Positions 25,016-34,252 of a stretch of 64,000 bases of DNA are shown piece after piece. The stretch lies in contig NZ_JAVIFT010000005.1 in NCBI RefSeq assembly GCF_031157355.1, positions 124,001 through 188,000 of the forward strand, in the 5' to 3' direction. A program made the translations under genes and the position numbers. Numbering within the stretch: position 1 is the stretch's first letter; the number at the start of each line of letters is the position of its first letter. The notes beneath the pieces are model-generated. The model made no database searches. It saw nothing but the letters and a program-made list of their open reading frames with translations, and had not been told where the DNA came from. The stretch is from Hyphomicrobium sp. LHD-15 (GTDB lineage: Bacteria; Pseudomonadota; Alphaproteobacteria; Rhizobiales; Hyphomicrobiaceae).

Positions 25016-25294
25016 TTAGCTCCGGTAATCCTGGATTCGCGTGGCACGAAGGCCCGGAAGCCCATGCTTGTCGATCGACCGTTGCCAGGACAGAAACTCG
25101 TCCACGGTCAACTTGTACCGCTCGCAAGCCTCTTCAATGCTGAGGAGGCCACCGCGCACGGCCGCCACGACCTCCGCCTTGCGGCGAATGACCCAGCGTT
25201 TCGTATCCCGGGGTGGGAGATCTGCGACCGTCAACGGGCTACCGTCAGGGCCGATAACATAGCGCACGCGCGCTCTCATCTGATGTTCGGTCAT
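25016..25294 (-). CDS. sciP: SciP, CtrA-modulating transcription factor (DUF1153)
   Basis: This 92-residue helix-turn-helix protein matches SciP of Caulobacter and its homologues. Diagnostic stretches are RYVIGPDGSPLTVADLP, TKRWVIRRKAEVVAAVRGGL, LSIEEACERYKLTVDEFLSW and GLPGLRATRIQDYR. SciP is made in G1/swarmer cells, binds CtrA at promoters and blocks polymerase recruitment without displacing CtrA. Finding it 2 kb from ctrA supports the cell-cycle assignment of this region. It is monocistronic and converges on the lipoprotein gene. Confidence 0.93.
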   Translation of the reverse strand: MTEHQMRARVRYVIGPDGSPLTVADLPPRDTKRWVIRRKAEVVAAVRGGLLSIEEACERYKLTVDEFLSWQRSIDKHGLPGLRATRIQDYRS

Positions 25295-25620
25295 GATACT
25301 CGATACTGCTACTGACCAGCCGTCAAGCTAACCTAATTCTCTTAAACATGGCCTAAGCCATTGAGTAAACATACCATAAAACACTGTATGAAATCACGCA
25401 AACCCGGCCATTATGGTTGACGCTTCGCCACAATTTGGCACGCTTGGTAAGAGATGGCTGTATCCCGGCTTGCACCGGGGACGATGTGCCCCTTATCATG
25501 CGCCCCACAAACTTGGGGCCGCGGCTTGCCGAGCCGCGCGGAAATGACGGGCGGCCAAGGGATGGGGCAGCCATATAATTGTGCCCATTGAACAATCGCC
25601 CCTTTGAACGAGATACCAAC
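25295..25620. other. Divergent promoter region between sciP and mnmA
   Basis: These ~325 bases have no gene. The part next to sciP is AT-rich (GCTAACCTAATTCTCTTAAA), as expected for a cell-cycle promoter, but no clean TTAA-N7-TTAA site is seen. The part near mnmA is GC-rich. Confidence 0.4.
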
Positions 25621-26796
25621 GTGTCATCGCCTTCCCTTGAGACCCCAATCGGAGACGGCAAGCGGAAGCGCGTGGTCGTGGCGATGTCCGGCGGCGTCGA
25701 CTCCTCCGTCGTAGCCGGCCTTCTCGCTCAGTCCGGACACGAGGTTATCGGGATTACGCTGCAGTTGTACGACCACGGCGAGGCCGTTGGCCGCAAGGGC
25801 TCCTGCTGCGCCGGCCAGGACGTCGAGGACGCACGCCGCGTCGCCCAGAAGCTCGACATCCCGCACTATGTTCTCGACTACGAGAAGCGCTTCTCGGACG
25901 CGGTCATGAAGTCGTTCGCCGAGAGCTACGTGGCCGGCGAAACGCCCATCCCCTGCGTCACCTGCAATCAGAAGATCAAGTTCCATGATCTGCTCGGCAC
26001 CGCCCGCGAGCTCGGCGCCGATCTGCTTGCAACCGGTCATTATGTTCAGCGCGGCCAGGGCCGTGACGGCCCGGCCATGTTCCGCGCCAGCGACGCCGAT
26101 CGCGACCAGAGCTACTTTCTGTTCGCCACCACGCGGGAGCAGCTGGCCCATCTTTGGTTCCCGTTGGGCGGCATGCAGAAGGACGATGTACGCGCCATCG
26201 CCCACGATCTCGGCCTGTTGGTTGCTGACAAGTCGGACAGCCAGGACATCTGCTTCGTCCAGAAAGGCCGCTACAGCGACGTCATCGAACGCCTGAAGCC
26301 CGGCGCCCTGCACCCCGGCGACATCGTCCATATCGATGGCCGCCGCCTTGGCCGGCACGAAGGCATCGTGAACTACACCATCGGCCAGCGCCGCGGCTTG
26401 AAGATCGCATCCGCCGACCCGCTCTACGTGCTGAGCCTCAATGCAAAGCGCAACGAGGTGGTGGTGGGACCACGTGCCTTCTTGCACACCCGCACTCTCA
26501 TTCTTAGGAACGTGAACTGGCTCGGCGATGGCACCCTGGAAGACGCCATTTCCGGCCCGGGAGCAGATGCCTACGCGCGTATCCGGTCTTCGCAACCGCC
26601 TCAGCCGGCGACCGTTTCTACCGGCTCCGACGGAGCTGTGACGGTGACGCTGCGCGACGGCGAGCATGGAGCGGCGGCCGGTCAGGCCTGTGTTCTCTAT
26701 GCCGACGGCTCGACGGAAGCCCGGGTTTTGGGCGGTGGATGGATTGCGGAGGCCGTGAAGGCCGATAAAATGGAACGTCTTGAATCGTCCGCTTGA
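25621..26796 (+). CDS. mnmA: MnmA, tRNA-specific 2-thiouridylase
   Basis: This 391-residue enzyme thiolates U34 of tRNAs for Lys, Glu and Gln, using ATP and a persulfide relay. The PP-loop [15 protein letters not shown] binds ATP. The catalytic cysteines are in [12 protein letters not shown] and in [14 protein letters not shown], and the C-terminal beta-barrel ends with [11 protein letters not shown]. The GTG at 25621 is used; an earlier in-frame GTG at 25579 would add residues without similarity. It is followed by pmtA 89 bases downstream on the same strand. Confidence 0.95.
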   Translation: MSSPSLETPIGDGKRKRVVVAMSGGVDSSVVAGLLAQSGHEVIGITLQLYDHGEAVGRKGSCCAGQDVEDARRVAQKLDIPHYVLDYEKRFSDAVMKSFAESYVAGETPIPCVTCNQKIKFHDLLGTARELGADLLATGHYVQRGQGRDGPAMFRASDADRDQSYFLFATTREQLAHLWFPLGGMQKDDVRAIAHDLGLLVADKSDSQDICFVQKGRYSDVIERLKPGALHPGDIVHIDGRRLGRHEGIVNYTIGQRRGLKIASADPLYVLSLNAKRNEVVVGPRAFLHTRTLILRNVNWLGDGTLEDAISGPGADAYARIRSSQPPQPATVSTGSDGAVTVTLRDGEHGAAAGQACVLYADGSTEARVLGGGWIAEAVKADKMERLESSA

Positions 26797-26885
26797 GGGC
26801 GGCCGAGGCAAAGATCCGAAGTCGATCGAGGCCCGTGCGGTATCATGGGCAAGCAGGCTTCGTCGGGAGAGAGAGCGTGCAAAAT

Positions 26886-27617
26886 ATGAACCCCAACACG
26901 AAGCCTCGTTTGCGTGTTGAAGACCTTGAACGCTCCAACGGCCGCATCGTCGGTATCGGGCGCATCGAAGAGGATGTCGTCAAGGTTGCCTACCGCCGGT
27001 GGGCACCTATCTACGATCATACGTTCGGCCGCGTTTCGACCGAAGGGCGCAAGAGTGCCGCCCAGGTGATCAACAAGAGCCTCGATCAGGGCCGCGTGCT
27101 CGAGGTTGGCGTCGGCACGGGCTTGGCGCTCGGCGACTACGGCCGTCACCTCGAGGTCGTCGGCATCGACCTTTCGCCCGACATGCTCGACAAGGCGCGC
27201 GAGCGCGTCGCCAACGAGGGCCTCGATCACGTGACCGGCCTGCACGAGATGGACGCCGGAGACCTCCAGTTCCCGGACAATTCATTCGACATCGTGACCG
27301 CCATGTTCGTCATGACGGTCGTCCCCGAACCCGAGAAGGTCATGCGCGAGCTTGCGCGCGTCACTAAGCCCGGTGGCGAGGTCGTGCTCGTCAACCACTT
27401 CAGCCAGACCGAAGGCGTCCGCGGCTGGGTCGAGCGCCGCATGGCGCCGTTCGCCGAGATCATCGGCTGGCGTTCGGTGTTCGATCAGTCGCGCGTCATG
27501 GTCTGCGACAACCTCACCCTGAGCGAGCGCAAGGCGCTGCGTCCGTGGGGCATCTTTACGATGATGCGCTTCAAGAAGAAGGCCGAGCACAGCCTGCATC
27601 CGATCGCGGCAGAGTAA
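26886..27617 (+). CDS. pmtA: PmtA-type phosphatidylethanolamine N-methyltransferase
   Basis: This 243-residue class I SAM methyltransferase has the pattern of the soluble PmtA enzymes that convert phosphatidylethanolamine to phosphatidylcholine in three steps. Motifs seen are AYRRWAPIYDHTFGRVSTEG near the start, VLEVGVGTGLAL (SAM loop), VGIDLSPDMLDKARERV and a final MMRFKK. The enzyme associates with the inner leaflet through its N-terminal amphipathic part. The start at ATG 26886 is not certain; GTG at 26877 is in frame and closer to the GGGAGAGAGA ribosome-binding site. Phosphatidylcholine-rich membranes are typical of Hyphomicrobium. Confidence 0.82.
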   Translation: MNPNTKPRLRVEDLERSNGRIVGIGRIEEDVVKVAYRRWAPIYDHTFGRVSTEGRKSAAQVINKSLDQGRVLEVGVGTGLALGDYGRHLEVVGIDLSPDMLDKARERVANEGLDHVTGLHEMDAGDLQFPDNSFDIVTAMFVMTVVPEPEKVMRELARVTKPGGEVVLVNHFSQTEGVRGWVERRMAPFAEIIGWRSVFDQSRVMVCDNLTLSERKALRPWGIFTMMRFKKKAEHSLHPIAAE

Positions 27618-27786
27618 AAAACGGCCGATCACCCCCAGGGAATTGGGCAGCCAAGATTGAAATCACGATACCATGCGGGCGGCGCTTGACGCCGGGCTCG
27701 CTGATTCATATAGACCATGCTCGCTTCGGCCCGACCGGTGTCCGCGGCGAGGTTGATCGGCCTCCCCACAGGGACGCACGATTTTT

Positions 27787-27863
27787 GGCGGGATAGCTCA
27801 GGTGGTTAGAGCGAAGGTCTCATAATCCTTAGGTCGGCGGTTCGAGTCCGCCTCCCGCTACCA
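27787..27863 (+). tRNA. tRNA with anticodon CAT (probably elongator tRNA-Met)
   Basis: This 77-base tRNA carries an encoded CCA. The acceptor stem pairs GGCGGGA with TCCCGCT. The D arm has AGCTCAGGTGGTTAGAGC, the anticodon loop is CTCATAA with anticodon at 27821-27823, and the T arm is GGCGGTTCGAGTCCGCC. The anticodon stem closes with a T-T mismatch. The sequence alone does not exclude a lysidine-modified tRNA-Ile. The tRNA is followed by accessory DNA. Confidence 0.92.
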
Positions 27864-28148
27864 ATTTTTCTTCGTATATTTTGCGAATCGACTGCGCTGC
27901 CGGCACGTTGGCCCCCAAAAAGACTCGCGAACAAACTGAACACTGCAAACGGGCCGACACATAAAAAAGTCGGCACGCACTGTTTTCGGGAAAAGCGATC
28001 GCAATCCGCGACCGCCAGAAACGCCAAACCCACCTCAGCCACTTATTGGACCATGTTTTCCCCAAGTTGAACAACGTCTGCCAAAAGATCATTTGCCGTC
28101 TGATTTTATCGGGTTAAATTTGAATGTCACCAAAACCCGGGGGCTGGC

Positions 28149-28982
28149 ATGGCGATCGAATTACGTTCGTTGCACACTCGGAGAATTCCCGAATTTTCCC
28201 ATCCAAATGAATACTTTCCGTATCGTCAGGAAAAACCCTGGCATAAGCCAGAAAAGAATAATTGCACTTTCTATCACGCGATGACACTGCCGGACGGGTC
28301 CGAAATTTCAGGTCCCTGGGACATTCGCGGCCGTTTCGACAAATACATCGGCGACTATCCGCTCCGCGGAAAGACCGTTCTTGATGTAGGGACTGCTTCG
28401 GGGTTCCTCGCCTTCGAGGCCGAAAAGAGAGGTGCCACGGTCACCGCGACCGATGCGCACTCGGCCCTGGATATGAAAAGCCTCCCGTTTCAACACTCAG
28501 CGCATTACGCGAACAAAGCCGCATGGCTCGCGGCCATGGACCCGTGGCTAATTACCCTCAAAAACTCGTTCTGGTTTAGCTGGCACGAATACCAAAGCGA
28601 GGTTGACGTCCTTTATGCGCCAATCGACAGACTGACCTTATGGGATAAGAAATTCGATGTTGTTATTGCAGGTGCCATCCTTGAGCATTTATCCGATCCC
28701 ATAACAGCCATCGGCGTTTTTGCCTCACTAGCAAAGGAAGCCGTCATCATCGGATTTACGCCCGTTTCCTCCAGTGAAGGCCTTATCCTTGAAACAGTCA
28801 CCCCATGGTCAAGTCCGGAACCGGAAATGAGCTATACGTGGTGGGCGGTTTCTCGCGGCCTCTACAAACGAATTTTCGCGAATATGGGATTTGATGTTGA
28901 GTTTGTGGAATGTGAAGCCGTTTGCAACGGCGTGCCGGCAAGTCGCCCGACGATAGTTGCAAGGCGCGTTCGTCCGATATAG
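28149..28982 (+). CDS. Class I SAM-dependent methyltransferase, substrate unknown
   Basis: This 277-residue methyltransferase has motif I in GKTVLDVGTASGFLAFEAEK and an acidic residue ending the second strand in VTATDAHS. The later strand AGAILEHLSDPITAIG is followed by a C-terminal half rich in Trp and Tyr. The N-terminal ~60 residues (YFPYRQEKPW, AMTLPDGSEISGPWDIRGRF) resemble methyltransferases found in polysaccharide or rhamnan synthesis clusters. Base composition is noticeably more AT-rich than the surroundings, and it follows a tRNA, so acquisition is likely. No pathway partner adjoins it apart from an acyltransferase 1 kb further on. Confidence 0.78.
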   Translation: MAIELRSLHTRRIPEFSHPNEYFPYRQEKPWHKPEKNNCTFYHAMTLPDGSEISGPWDIRGRFDKYIGDYPLRGKTVLDVGTASGFLAFEAEKRGATVTATDAHSALDMKSLPFQHSAHYANKAAWLAAMDPWLITLKNSFWFSWHEYQSEVDVLYAPIDRLTLWDKKFDVVIAGAILEHLSDPITAIGVFASLAKEAVIIGFTPVSSSEGLILETVTPWSSPEPEMSYTWWAVSRGLYKRIFANMGFDVEFVECEAVCNGVPASRPTIVARRVRPI

Positions 28983-29055
28983 CGCGCGCCGCCGCGCGCA
29001 CATCTGCATGACAGCCTGATGACGTTTCGCTTAAACGCCAATTCACGCCTCGCTG

Positions 29056-29841
29056 CTAAACGTGCCCCAACGGAACGGCGGAGTGATCGATGTTTGGCGC
29101 GTTTGCACCCTTGCTCCTGGACAGCAAGGGGCCGGAAATCTTCTTGGATCGTGTGCGGGCAACGCTCGATATCGCCCTACAGCGCATCACCGACATACGT
29201 TCCGGCTCCGCCCACGGCTTCGAGGCGCTGGCCCGCAACACGCCGGCCTTCGATCCCGCCGCGAGCAAATCCTTGGTGGTCGCCGCGACGGGCCGCCGTA
29301 TGCCGACGATCTCGGCGTTGAACGACACATAGGCGATGCTGGTCATGTCGCGCTGGTTGGCACCGACACACTTGTAGCGGCGCAGCCCAGATTGCATCTC
29401 GTCAAGCAGCATGACGTGGCCTTGCCACGACGCCCCGCGCGGAACTACGACGATATCGTCCGGCTGCGGGTTGGCACGCGCGTCAATCCCGAAGTTTGTG
29501 TAGGTGCGCGCAAGTAGACGCGTATCGAGCGGAGGCAACGGCGCGTGGGCGATCGCCTCGGCAAGCGCTTCCTCGGCCGTCGCTGCCGTCACGGGATCGG
29601 TGCTGTCGAGATCGGCGAGCGCGTACCCAGCGCGGCCGAATGTTTCGAGCACGAGCGAGGCGCCGACGGCGCCGGCACAGTTCGCAACCTCGTCGCTCGT
29701 GACCTCGGGATGGCGGACGAGCGAAAACCAGCTCGTCGGCGTGCCCGCGATGACCGGGTTCGCATGATCGCCCGGAACCTCCTTCTCGCCGATCCAGCCT
29801 CGAAAAATTTCGAGGCGGAGCAGCACCGCCGTGGTCGTCAT
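29056..29841 (-). CDS. TIGR02594/CHAP-like lysin-type protein
   Basis: This protein of about 261 residues has the organisation of TIGR02594-type peptidoglycan hydrolases. EIFRGWIGEKEVPGDHANPV is the usual start, TSDEVANCAGAVGASLVLE would hold the nucleophile cysteine, and DDIVVVPRGASWQGHVMLLD would hold the catalytic histidine. The C-terminal ~60 residues are low in complexity and probably a chance read-through or a decayed end. Such enzymes are phage endolysins or domesticated lysins. It lies in an accessory stretch with other doubtful genes. No holin or phage structural gene is present. Confidence 0.6.
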   Translation of the reverse strand: MTTTAVLLRLEIFRGWIGEKEVPGDHANPVIAGTPTSWFSLVRHPEVTSDEVANCAGAVGASLVLETFGRAGYALADLDSTDPVTAATAEEALAEAIAHAPLPPLDTRLLARTYTNFGIDARANPQPDDIVVVPRGASWQGHVMLLDEMQSGLRRYKCVGANQRDMTSIAYVSFNAEIVGIRRPVAATTKDLLAAGSKAGVLRASASKPWAEPERMSVMRCRAISSVARTRSKKISGPLLSRSKGANAPNIDHSAVPLGHV

Positions 29842-29950
29842 CGTTACGCCCGATAAAAAGGCCGGCGAATGCCAGCCTTGCTAGTAGTCTTTTGAAACGC
29901 TTGATCGGTTCGCTCGGCCGTTGATAGGGTTACCCCTAACGGGGGGACAC

Positions 29951-31081
29951 ATGCCGAAATCACGAATGGTCGGTATCGACATCATCCGCATAATCGCGGC
30001 ATTTCTCGCAGCGTTCTTTCATCTCGCCTACTGGTCATGGGCGCCAGCAAACAGCACCCCCAAGAGCGTTCTGCTCGGCGCGGCCGCGTATCCGGAACTG
30101 GTGCCCTATTCCCACTGGGGCGGGATCGGCGTCGATATTTTCTTTGTCATATCCGGCTTCGTCATCGCCTACTCTGCGACGACCGGATCCGCCGTTGATT
30201 TCCTGCGCCGTAGGTTTTTGCGTCTGTTCCCTGGCGCAATGATCTGCGCCAGCGCGACCATGCTCGTTGCGTGGCTGATCGGATGGCAGCCTTTGTCTGC
30301 GCTGATTAACCGGTTTTGGCGCTCCGTAACTTTCTGGCCGTACGGCCCGTACATTGACGGGCAATACTGGACGCTCGCGATCGAAGTTTCGTTTTACGCT
30401 CTGGTTTTGCTCGCTCTTGCCGCCAATCAGCGTTCGAGGCTCGAGATGATCATTGGCGCGATGGGCTGTGCTATCGCGATCATGTGGATTGCCCAATGGG
30501 CCTACTCGGGCACAATCAAATCCCCCGTCGCCGGCATCATTGACGCGCGAACCGCGGATATCTTGCTACTTCGGCACGGCGCACACTTCGCGCTCGGCGC
30601 CGTCATCTACCATGCCGCAATCGACCGATGGACGTGGACGCGGGGCATGATCGCGGCCGTGTGCGCCACTGGCGCGACCCTCGCAATCTTTATGTCCTGG
30701 GGCGCAGCAGCGCACGTTTCCGCTTGGGTCTGGCTTCTGTGCGTTGTCGCACTCTACTTGAGCGCGAAACATGACGGCATAGTTCAGCGCATTTTCCGCC
30801 CTATCGCCCCATCAATCGCCGTGGCGGGTCTCGCCACTTATCCGTTTTATTTGCTGCACGACATCATCGGCGCGGCGGCGATCCGGTACATGGTGTTGTC
30901 AGGAGTGGAGCGCTTTTCCGCCTTGGCCCTGGCGTTCGTGGCGATTGCCGCTCTGTCAGTTGGCGTGACGGCGGCCGAGGGGGCTATCAGACGCGGGCTA
31001 TCGCGGATCCTCCTCTTTACCCGCCCATCCTCGAAAGAACTCGAGACTGAACGGCATCGTCGCTTGATTCCCCAACGATAA
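29951..31081 (+). CDS. Acyltransferase 3 family membrane protein
   Basis: This 376-residue integral membrane acyltransferase of the OafA/NodX type has about ten helices. Typical motifs are GIDIIRIIAAFLAAFFHLAY (with the conserved His), WGGIGVDIFFVISGFVIAYS, a DGQYWTLAIEVSFYALVLL segment, and YPFYLLHDIIGA. These proteins transfer acetyl or other acyl groups to surface sugars. The ATG at 29951 has GGGGGGA directly upstream. The position between a lysin-like gene and decayed genes suggests part of an accessory surface-modification set. Confidence 0.85.
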   Translation: MPKSRMVGIDIIRIIAAFLAAFFHLAYWSWAPANSTPKSVLLGAAAYPELVPYSHWGGIGVDIFFVISGFVIAYSATTGSAVDFLRRRFLRLFPGAMICASATMLVAWLIGWQPLSALINRFWRSVTFWPYGPYIDGQYWTLAIEVSFYALVLLALAANQRSRLEMIIGAMGCAIAIMWIAQWAYSGTIKSPVAGIIDARTADILLLRHGAHFALGAVIYHAAIDRWTWTRGMIAAVCATGATLAIFMSWGAAAHVSAWVWLLCVVALYLSAKHDGIVQRIFRPIAPSIAVAGLATYPFYLLHDIIGAAAIRYMVLSGVERFSALALAFVAIAALSVGVTAAEGAIRRGLSRILLFTRPSSKELETERHRRLIPQR

Positions 31082-31129
31082 CGGCCAACGGCCCCATAGC
31101 ATCGATTGCTGAGCGATCAGGCCCAACGG

Positions 31130-31384
31130 CTATCGTCGGCGTAGTCGGGCGGGATCGGCACCATGCTTCTGCAGCGCAAAACTGGCAAGCCAGATCGACA
31201 GTCGATAGGCCGTCGCCGCAACAAGGACCTGCTGGAACTCCAGGCCCGTCAGCGTTACCGGCCCCATATCCGTCTCGATCGCGATCTCGCTCGCTCCGCC
31301 GCCCAGATTAATCGCAGCTTGCGCGCCCTTCGAAACCTCATCCCAGCCCTTCATATCGGCATCCGTCGTGCCAAGCCGGTGCAC
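31130..31384 (-). CDS. Small hypothetical protein, possibly phage-derived
   Basis: An open frame of 84 residues starts with GTG: WDEVSKGAQAAINLGGGASE, then strands IAIETDMGPVTLTGLEFQQV and a helix AATAYRLSIWLASFALQ. The alternating pattern looks like real protein and not a shadow frame, and it resembles small hypothetical proteins near phage tail or gene-transfer-agent genes, but I cannot name a family. A second minus-strand reading just upstream (YVSAWPADRLTRFLNEAELN) may be part of the same decayed gene in another frame. Confidence 0.35.
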   Translation of the reverse strand: MHRLGTTDADMKGWDEVSKGAQAAINLGGGASEIAIETDMGPVTLTGLEFQQVLVAATAYRLSIWLASFALQKHGADPARLRRR

Positions 31385-31564
31385 CGCCGCGGGCGTCGGC
31401 GAAGTTATAGTCTAATCCGCGTGCAAGTCGTCAACCGTGATCAGCGGCCCGCGAAGCCCGTAGGGACGCAGCACGTCGTTGAGCTCGGCTTCGTTCAGGA
31501 AGCGCGTCAAACGGTCGGCGGGCCATGCCGAAACGTAGGCGCCGGCCGCGCCTGCGCCGATCGC

Positions 31565-32086
31565 AGCGTCGATCACGCATTCTGCTACCTCGACTTCAAC
31601 TTTTTCAAACCCTTCAACGACGTCTACGGATTCCACGTCGGAGACCGGGCCATCATCATGTTCGCTGAATTGCTGCGGGCCGAATTCGGCCACGACGGCG
31701 ACGTGTTCCTCGGCCACATCGGGGGCGACGACTTCTTCACCAGCAGCTCCAATACCGTGAAGAACCTCCAGAGCCGTTTGATCGAGGTGAGAGCAAAATT
31801 CGCCTCCGCCGCCGAGAGCCTCTATGCCCCCGAGCAGCGCCTGAGCGGCTATCTCGAATGCGCTGGCCGCGACAACGTCGTGACGCGATTCCCGCTGCTG
31901 TCCTGCTCAATCGCTATGTTGCATCTCCCGGCAGGCGGACCGGCTGCAACCCCATCGGATGTCGCCCGCGAGCTGGCCGGCCTCAAAACCGCTGCGAAAA
32001 AATCGCCGTCCGGGTTGGCGGTTGCCCGACTCGCACTCGGCGCCATCAACACGATCACCGCGGATCCCATCCACGCCGCAGGCTAG
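31565..32086 (+). pseudogene. Truncated GGDEF-domain gene
   Basis: The frame encodes the body of a GGDEF domain: FCYLDFNFFKPFNDVYGFHV, then GHIGGDDFF (the GGDEF signature site as GGDDF) and a ~100-residue C-terminal tail. The first strand, the usual DxLTGLPNR start and any upstream sensor are missing. At about 31565 the sequence switches to unrelated DNA that instead reads as protein on the minus strand. No start codon or ribosome-binding site serves the remnant, so it is most likely inactive. Confidence 0.65.
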
Positions 32087-32102
32087 CGCCGAGGTATTTG
32101 GT

Positions 32103-32927
32103 TTACCGCCCCGCGCGACGCGGAAGATCGATCGGCAGAAACTCGACACCGGACTGCTGGATCGGCTGCGGATAGAGCTTCATCAGCTCCATCACGTCGA
32201 TCGGCATCCCGACCTTGACCGGCAGTCCGAGCGACTTCGCCTCTTCGGCCGTCAGCGCGTAGTCGTGCGTCCAATGCCCGCCTGCAAGCTTGTCCGCAAT
32301 CGCTTCCGCCGCCGCCTGATCGAGACGCGGCGTCAAAAGCTCGACCGCCCCGCGCTTCACCTGCGCCAACGCCTTTTCGCTGACGTCCGCGAGAACCAGC
32401 GTCAAGTCCATGACATCCGACACCGGCTTTGAATCGCGCGCTTTCACGATACTCGCGGCCGGCAACCCGAGGATCTGCGGATCGATCGGACCCAGCACGG
32501 AAAATTCTCCGAGCACGATCTCGTCCGCCGCAAGCGCGATCAGCGTGCCGCCGGACATCGCATAGACCGGCACGTAGACGGTCACTTTCGCCGGATGCGC
32601 CTCGACCGCACGCGCAATTTGCATGGCGGCCAGCACGAGACCACCCGGCGTATGCAGAATGAGATCGATGGGAACCGTATCGGGCGTTTCCTTGATCGCC
32701 GCGATGATCGTCTGCGCGTCCTCGAGATCGATGTGCCGCGCGACTGAGAAGCCGAACAGGCGCCGCTGCTCCTGCCGATGGATCATCGTGATGACACGCG
32801 TGCCGCCATGTGCCTTCTCGATGGCCCGGATAGCCTGCACCCGGCGCACCGCGAACCAGCGCCCCATCAGCAGCGGCTGAAGCGCCAGGACGATAAAAAC
32901 GATGAAGATCAGCGATGAGAAGTCCAT
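32103..32927 (-). CDS. Membrane-bound serine protease of the ClpP/SppA-like SDH family
   Basis: This 274-residue protein starts with a membrane helix (MDFSSLIFIVFIVLALQPLL) and has a ClpP-like crotonase-fold domain. DLILHTPGGLVLAAMQIARA gives the oxyanion glycine pair, VPVYAMSGGTLIALAADEIV has the Ser nucleophile in MSGG, and the following helix probably supplies the catalytic lysine or histidine. This is the SDH-type (serine dehydrogenase proteinase) family of membrane-bound ClpP-class peptidases. The start at 32927 is supported by GAGG 6 bases upstream. It is transcribed alone or with the membrane-protein gene upstream, which lies 100 bases away. Confidence 0.83.
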   Translation of the reverse strand: MDFSSLIFIVFIVLALQPLLMGRWFAVRRVQAIRAIEKAHGGTRVITMIHRQEQRRLFGFSVARHIDLEDAQTIIAAIKETPDTVPIDLILHTPGGLVLAAMQIARAVEAHPAKVTVYVPVYAMSGGTLIALAADEIVLGEFSVLGPIDPQILGLPAASIVKARDSKPVSDVMDLTLVLADVSEKALAQVKRGAVELLTPRLDQAAAEAIADKLAGGHWTHDYALTAEEAKSLGLPVKVGMPIDVMELMKLYPQPIQQSGVEFLPIDLPRRAGR

Positions 32928-33029
32928 GCGCACCTCGCCCGGCTATGCAGTGCAGGACGCATCGGGCACACGCACCCAGTGCGTCCCTCGCACTCTAGGC
33001 CGGACAGCCAGTTGAGGAAAGCGCGCGGA

Positions 33030-33812
33030 TCAGAGGGGAACGTGCTTAACACCCGCCGCATCGAGCGCTCTGAGACGCCGGCGCAGCACGATGACATAGT
33101 AGAGCATGTAGAGGTACTGGAACGTCTCGACCACTTCGCTCGGCCGCGTGAAAAGCCGAGTGTCGAGAACATCCTTCCCGAGATCGTCGACGACCTTGAA
33201 CGCGAGTGCGATTACCGCCGCCGGGGCGATTACCAACACCGGTGTCAAAAGCGCCAGCAGCGGGCGGCGGAACGTGCCGGTCCAGAGCTGGACGAGCGGC
33301 ACGAAAATGCCGCCGATGAACATGGCGTTGTCGAACAGGAGCTTCGGGCGCTGGTTGAACCACACCGACGTATTGTGGAGATTGGTTTCCTGCTGGCGAT
33401 TGATCTCCGACCAATAGGCCGGCGTGTTCCAATTGAAGAAGTGCTGCCCCCAGCTGTGCTCTTCGCCCGCGATGTAGAACGCCGCCAGCGCAAAGAACAG
33501 CACCGCGATCCAAAGCAGCGTGCTGCCTTTCACGACCTCGAAGCGCAAGGCCGTGAGGCACAGCACCGACGCGGCGGCCGCGAGAAAGAACTGCGTGAGT
33601 TCGAGGAACCCGAAACCCTCCGGCAGCACATACGCCTCATAGAAGGCAGGTGCCGTCGCATGAATCACGAGCACGCCCGCAAGGACGGCGAGCGGGAGAT
33701 AAAGCCACCACCACGCATCCGACCGATCCGGAGACCAGGCGCGAGCGGGAATGACGTTCAACGGCGGCGGGAGACCCGGCTCAGAAGAAGTGGCGGCCAT
33801 AGCGCGATCCAT
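33030..33812 (-). CDS. Multi-helix membrane protein, unknown
   Basis: This 260-residue protein has about six membrane helices. A conserved-looking region between helices 3 and 4 holds AGEEHSWGQHFFNWNTPAYW and NRQQETNLHNTSVWFNQRP. Its acidic and histidine residues in GEEHSWGQH resemble a metal-binding or hydrolytic motif as seen in some ceramidase/PAQR-like membrane hydrolases, but the family was not identified. Starts at 33812 or 33800 are possible; longer reading upstream is basic and unlike a membrane protein. Confidence 0.7.
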   Translation of the reverse strand: MDRAMAATSSEPGLPPPLNVIPARAWSPDRSDAWWWLYLPLAVLAGVLVIHATAPAFYEAYVLPEGFGFLELTQFFLAAAASVLCLTALRFEVVKGSTLLWIAVLFFALAAFYIAGEEHSWGQHFFNWNTPAYWSEINRQQETNLHNTSVWFNQRPKLLFDNAMFIGGIFVPLVQLWTGTFRRPLLALLTPVLVIAPAAVIALAFKVVDDLGKDVLDTRLFTRPSEVVETFQYLYMLYYVIVLRRRLRALDAAGVKHVPL

Positions 33813-34252
33813 TTGAAAAGCACGACAGGGACGCATACCGAACGTGTTGTAAGACATGACAAATAGATGACGCCGCAACAAGGCCGCATCGTCCTTGGCC
33901 GGCGTATTCCACACAAGATGGGAACCCGAACGCAACAGACCTTCGCTGTCAGTCCTGCAAGCGTCCGGACGTAGCCTTCACCTTACCAATATGAACTTTT
34001 GTTAAGCCGAGCATTATCAGACCTTTGCCCACTTGAATCGATCCGCCAGCCAGCTAACTTCGCGTTCGCCGGACACGAGTAGCCGCCCGCAAGGCCCTGG
34101 CAGCCTTAGGGAATGGCCCGCCCGTGACAGCGACGGACGCCAAACGAAGAACTTGTGCTAACGCAAGCCGCACAAACGACGGCTGCGGCGGAGCGATCGG
34201 AACGACGCGATCCCTTCAGTCCGATCGCGAGGCACCCAGGGGAGGTTGAAGC
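33813..34252. other. Intergenic region upstream of the ABC operon
   Basis: These ~440 bases contain no credible gene. The AT-rich patch around 33990-34025 (AACTTTTGTTAAGCCGAGCA) could be a promoter for the ABC operon. GGGGAGG at 34239 is that operon's ribosome-binding site. Confidence 0.4.

Noticed and set aside
25437-25453. TGGCACGCTTGGTAAG as a sigma-54 promoter
   Set aside because: The -24 half is present but no GC lies at the required spacing.
27806-28092. Minus-strand frames over the CAT tRNA, reading RTRTADLRIMRPSL and GGLEPPT
   Set aside because: This is the well-known false protein made by reading a tRNA gene antisense; it overlaps the tRNA and has no ribosome-binding site.
31412-31717. 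Minus-strand frame through the GGDEF remnant as a complete gene
   Set aside because: Its upstream half is antisense to GGDEF coding sequence; only the downstream half looks protein-like, so it is at most a decayed piece.
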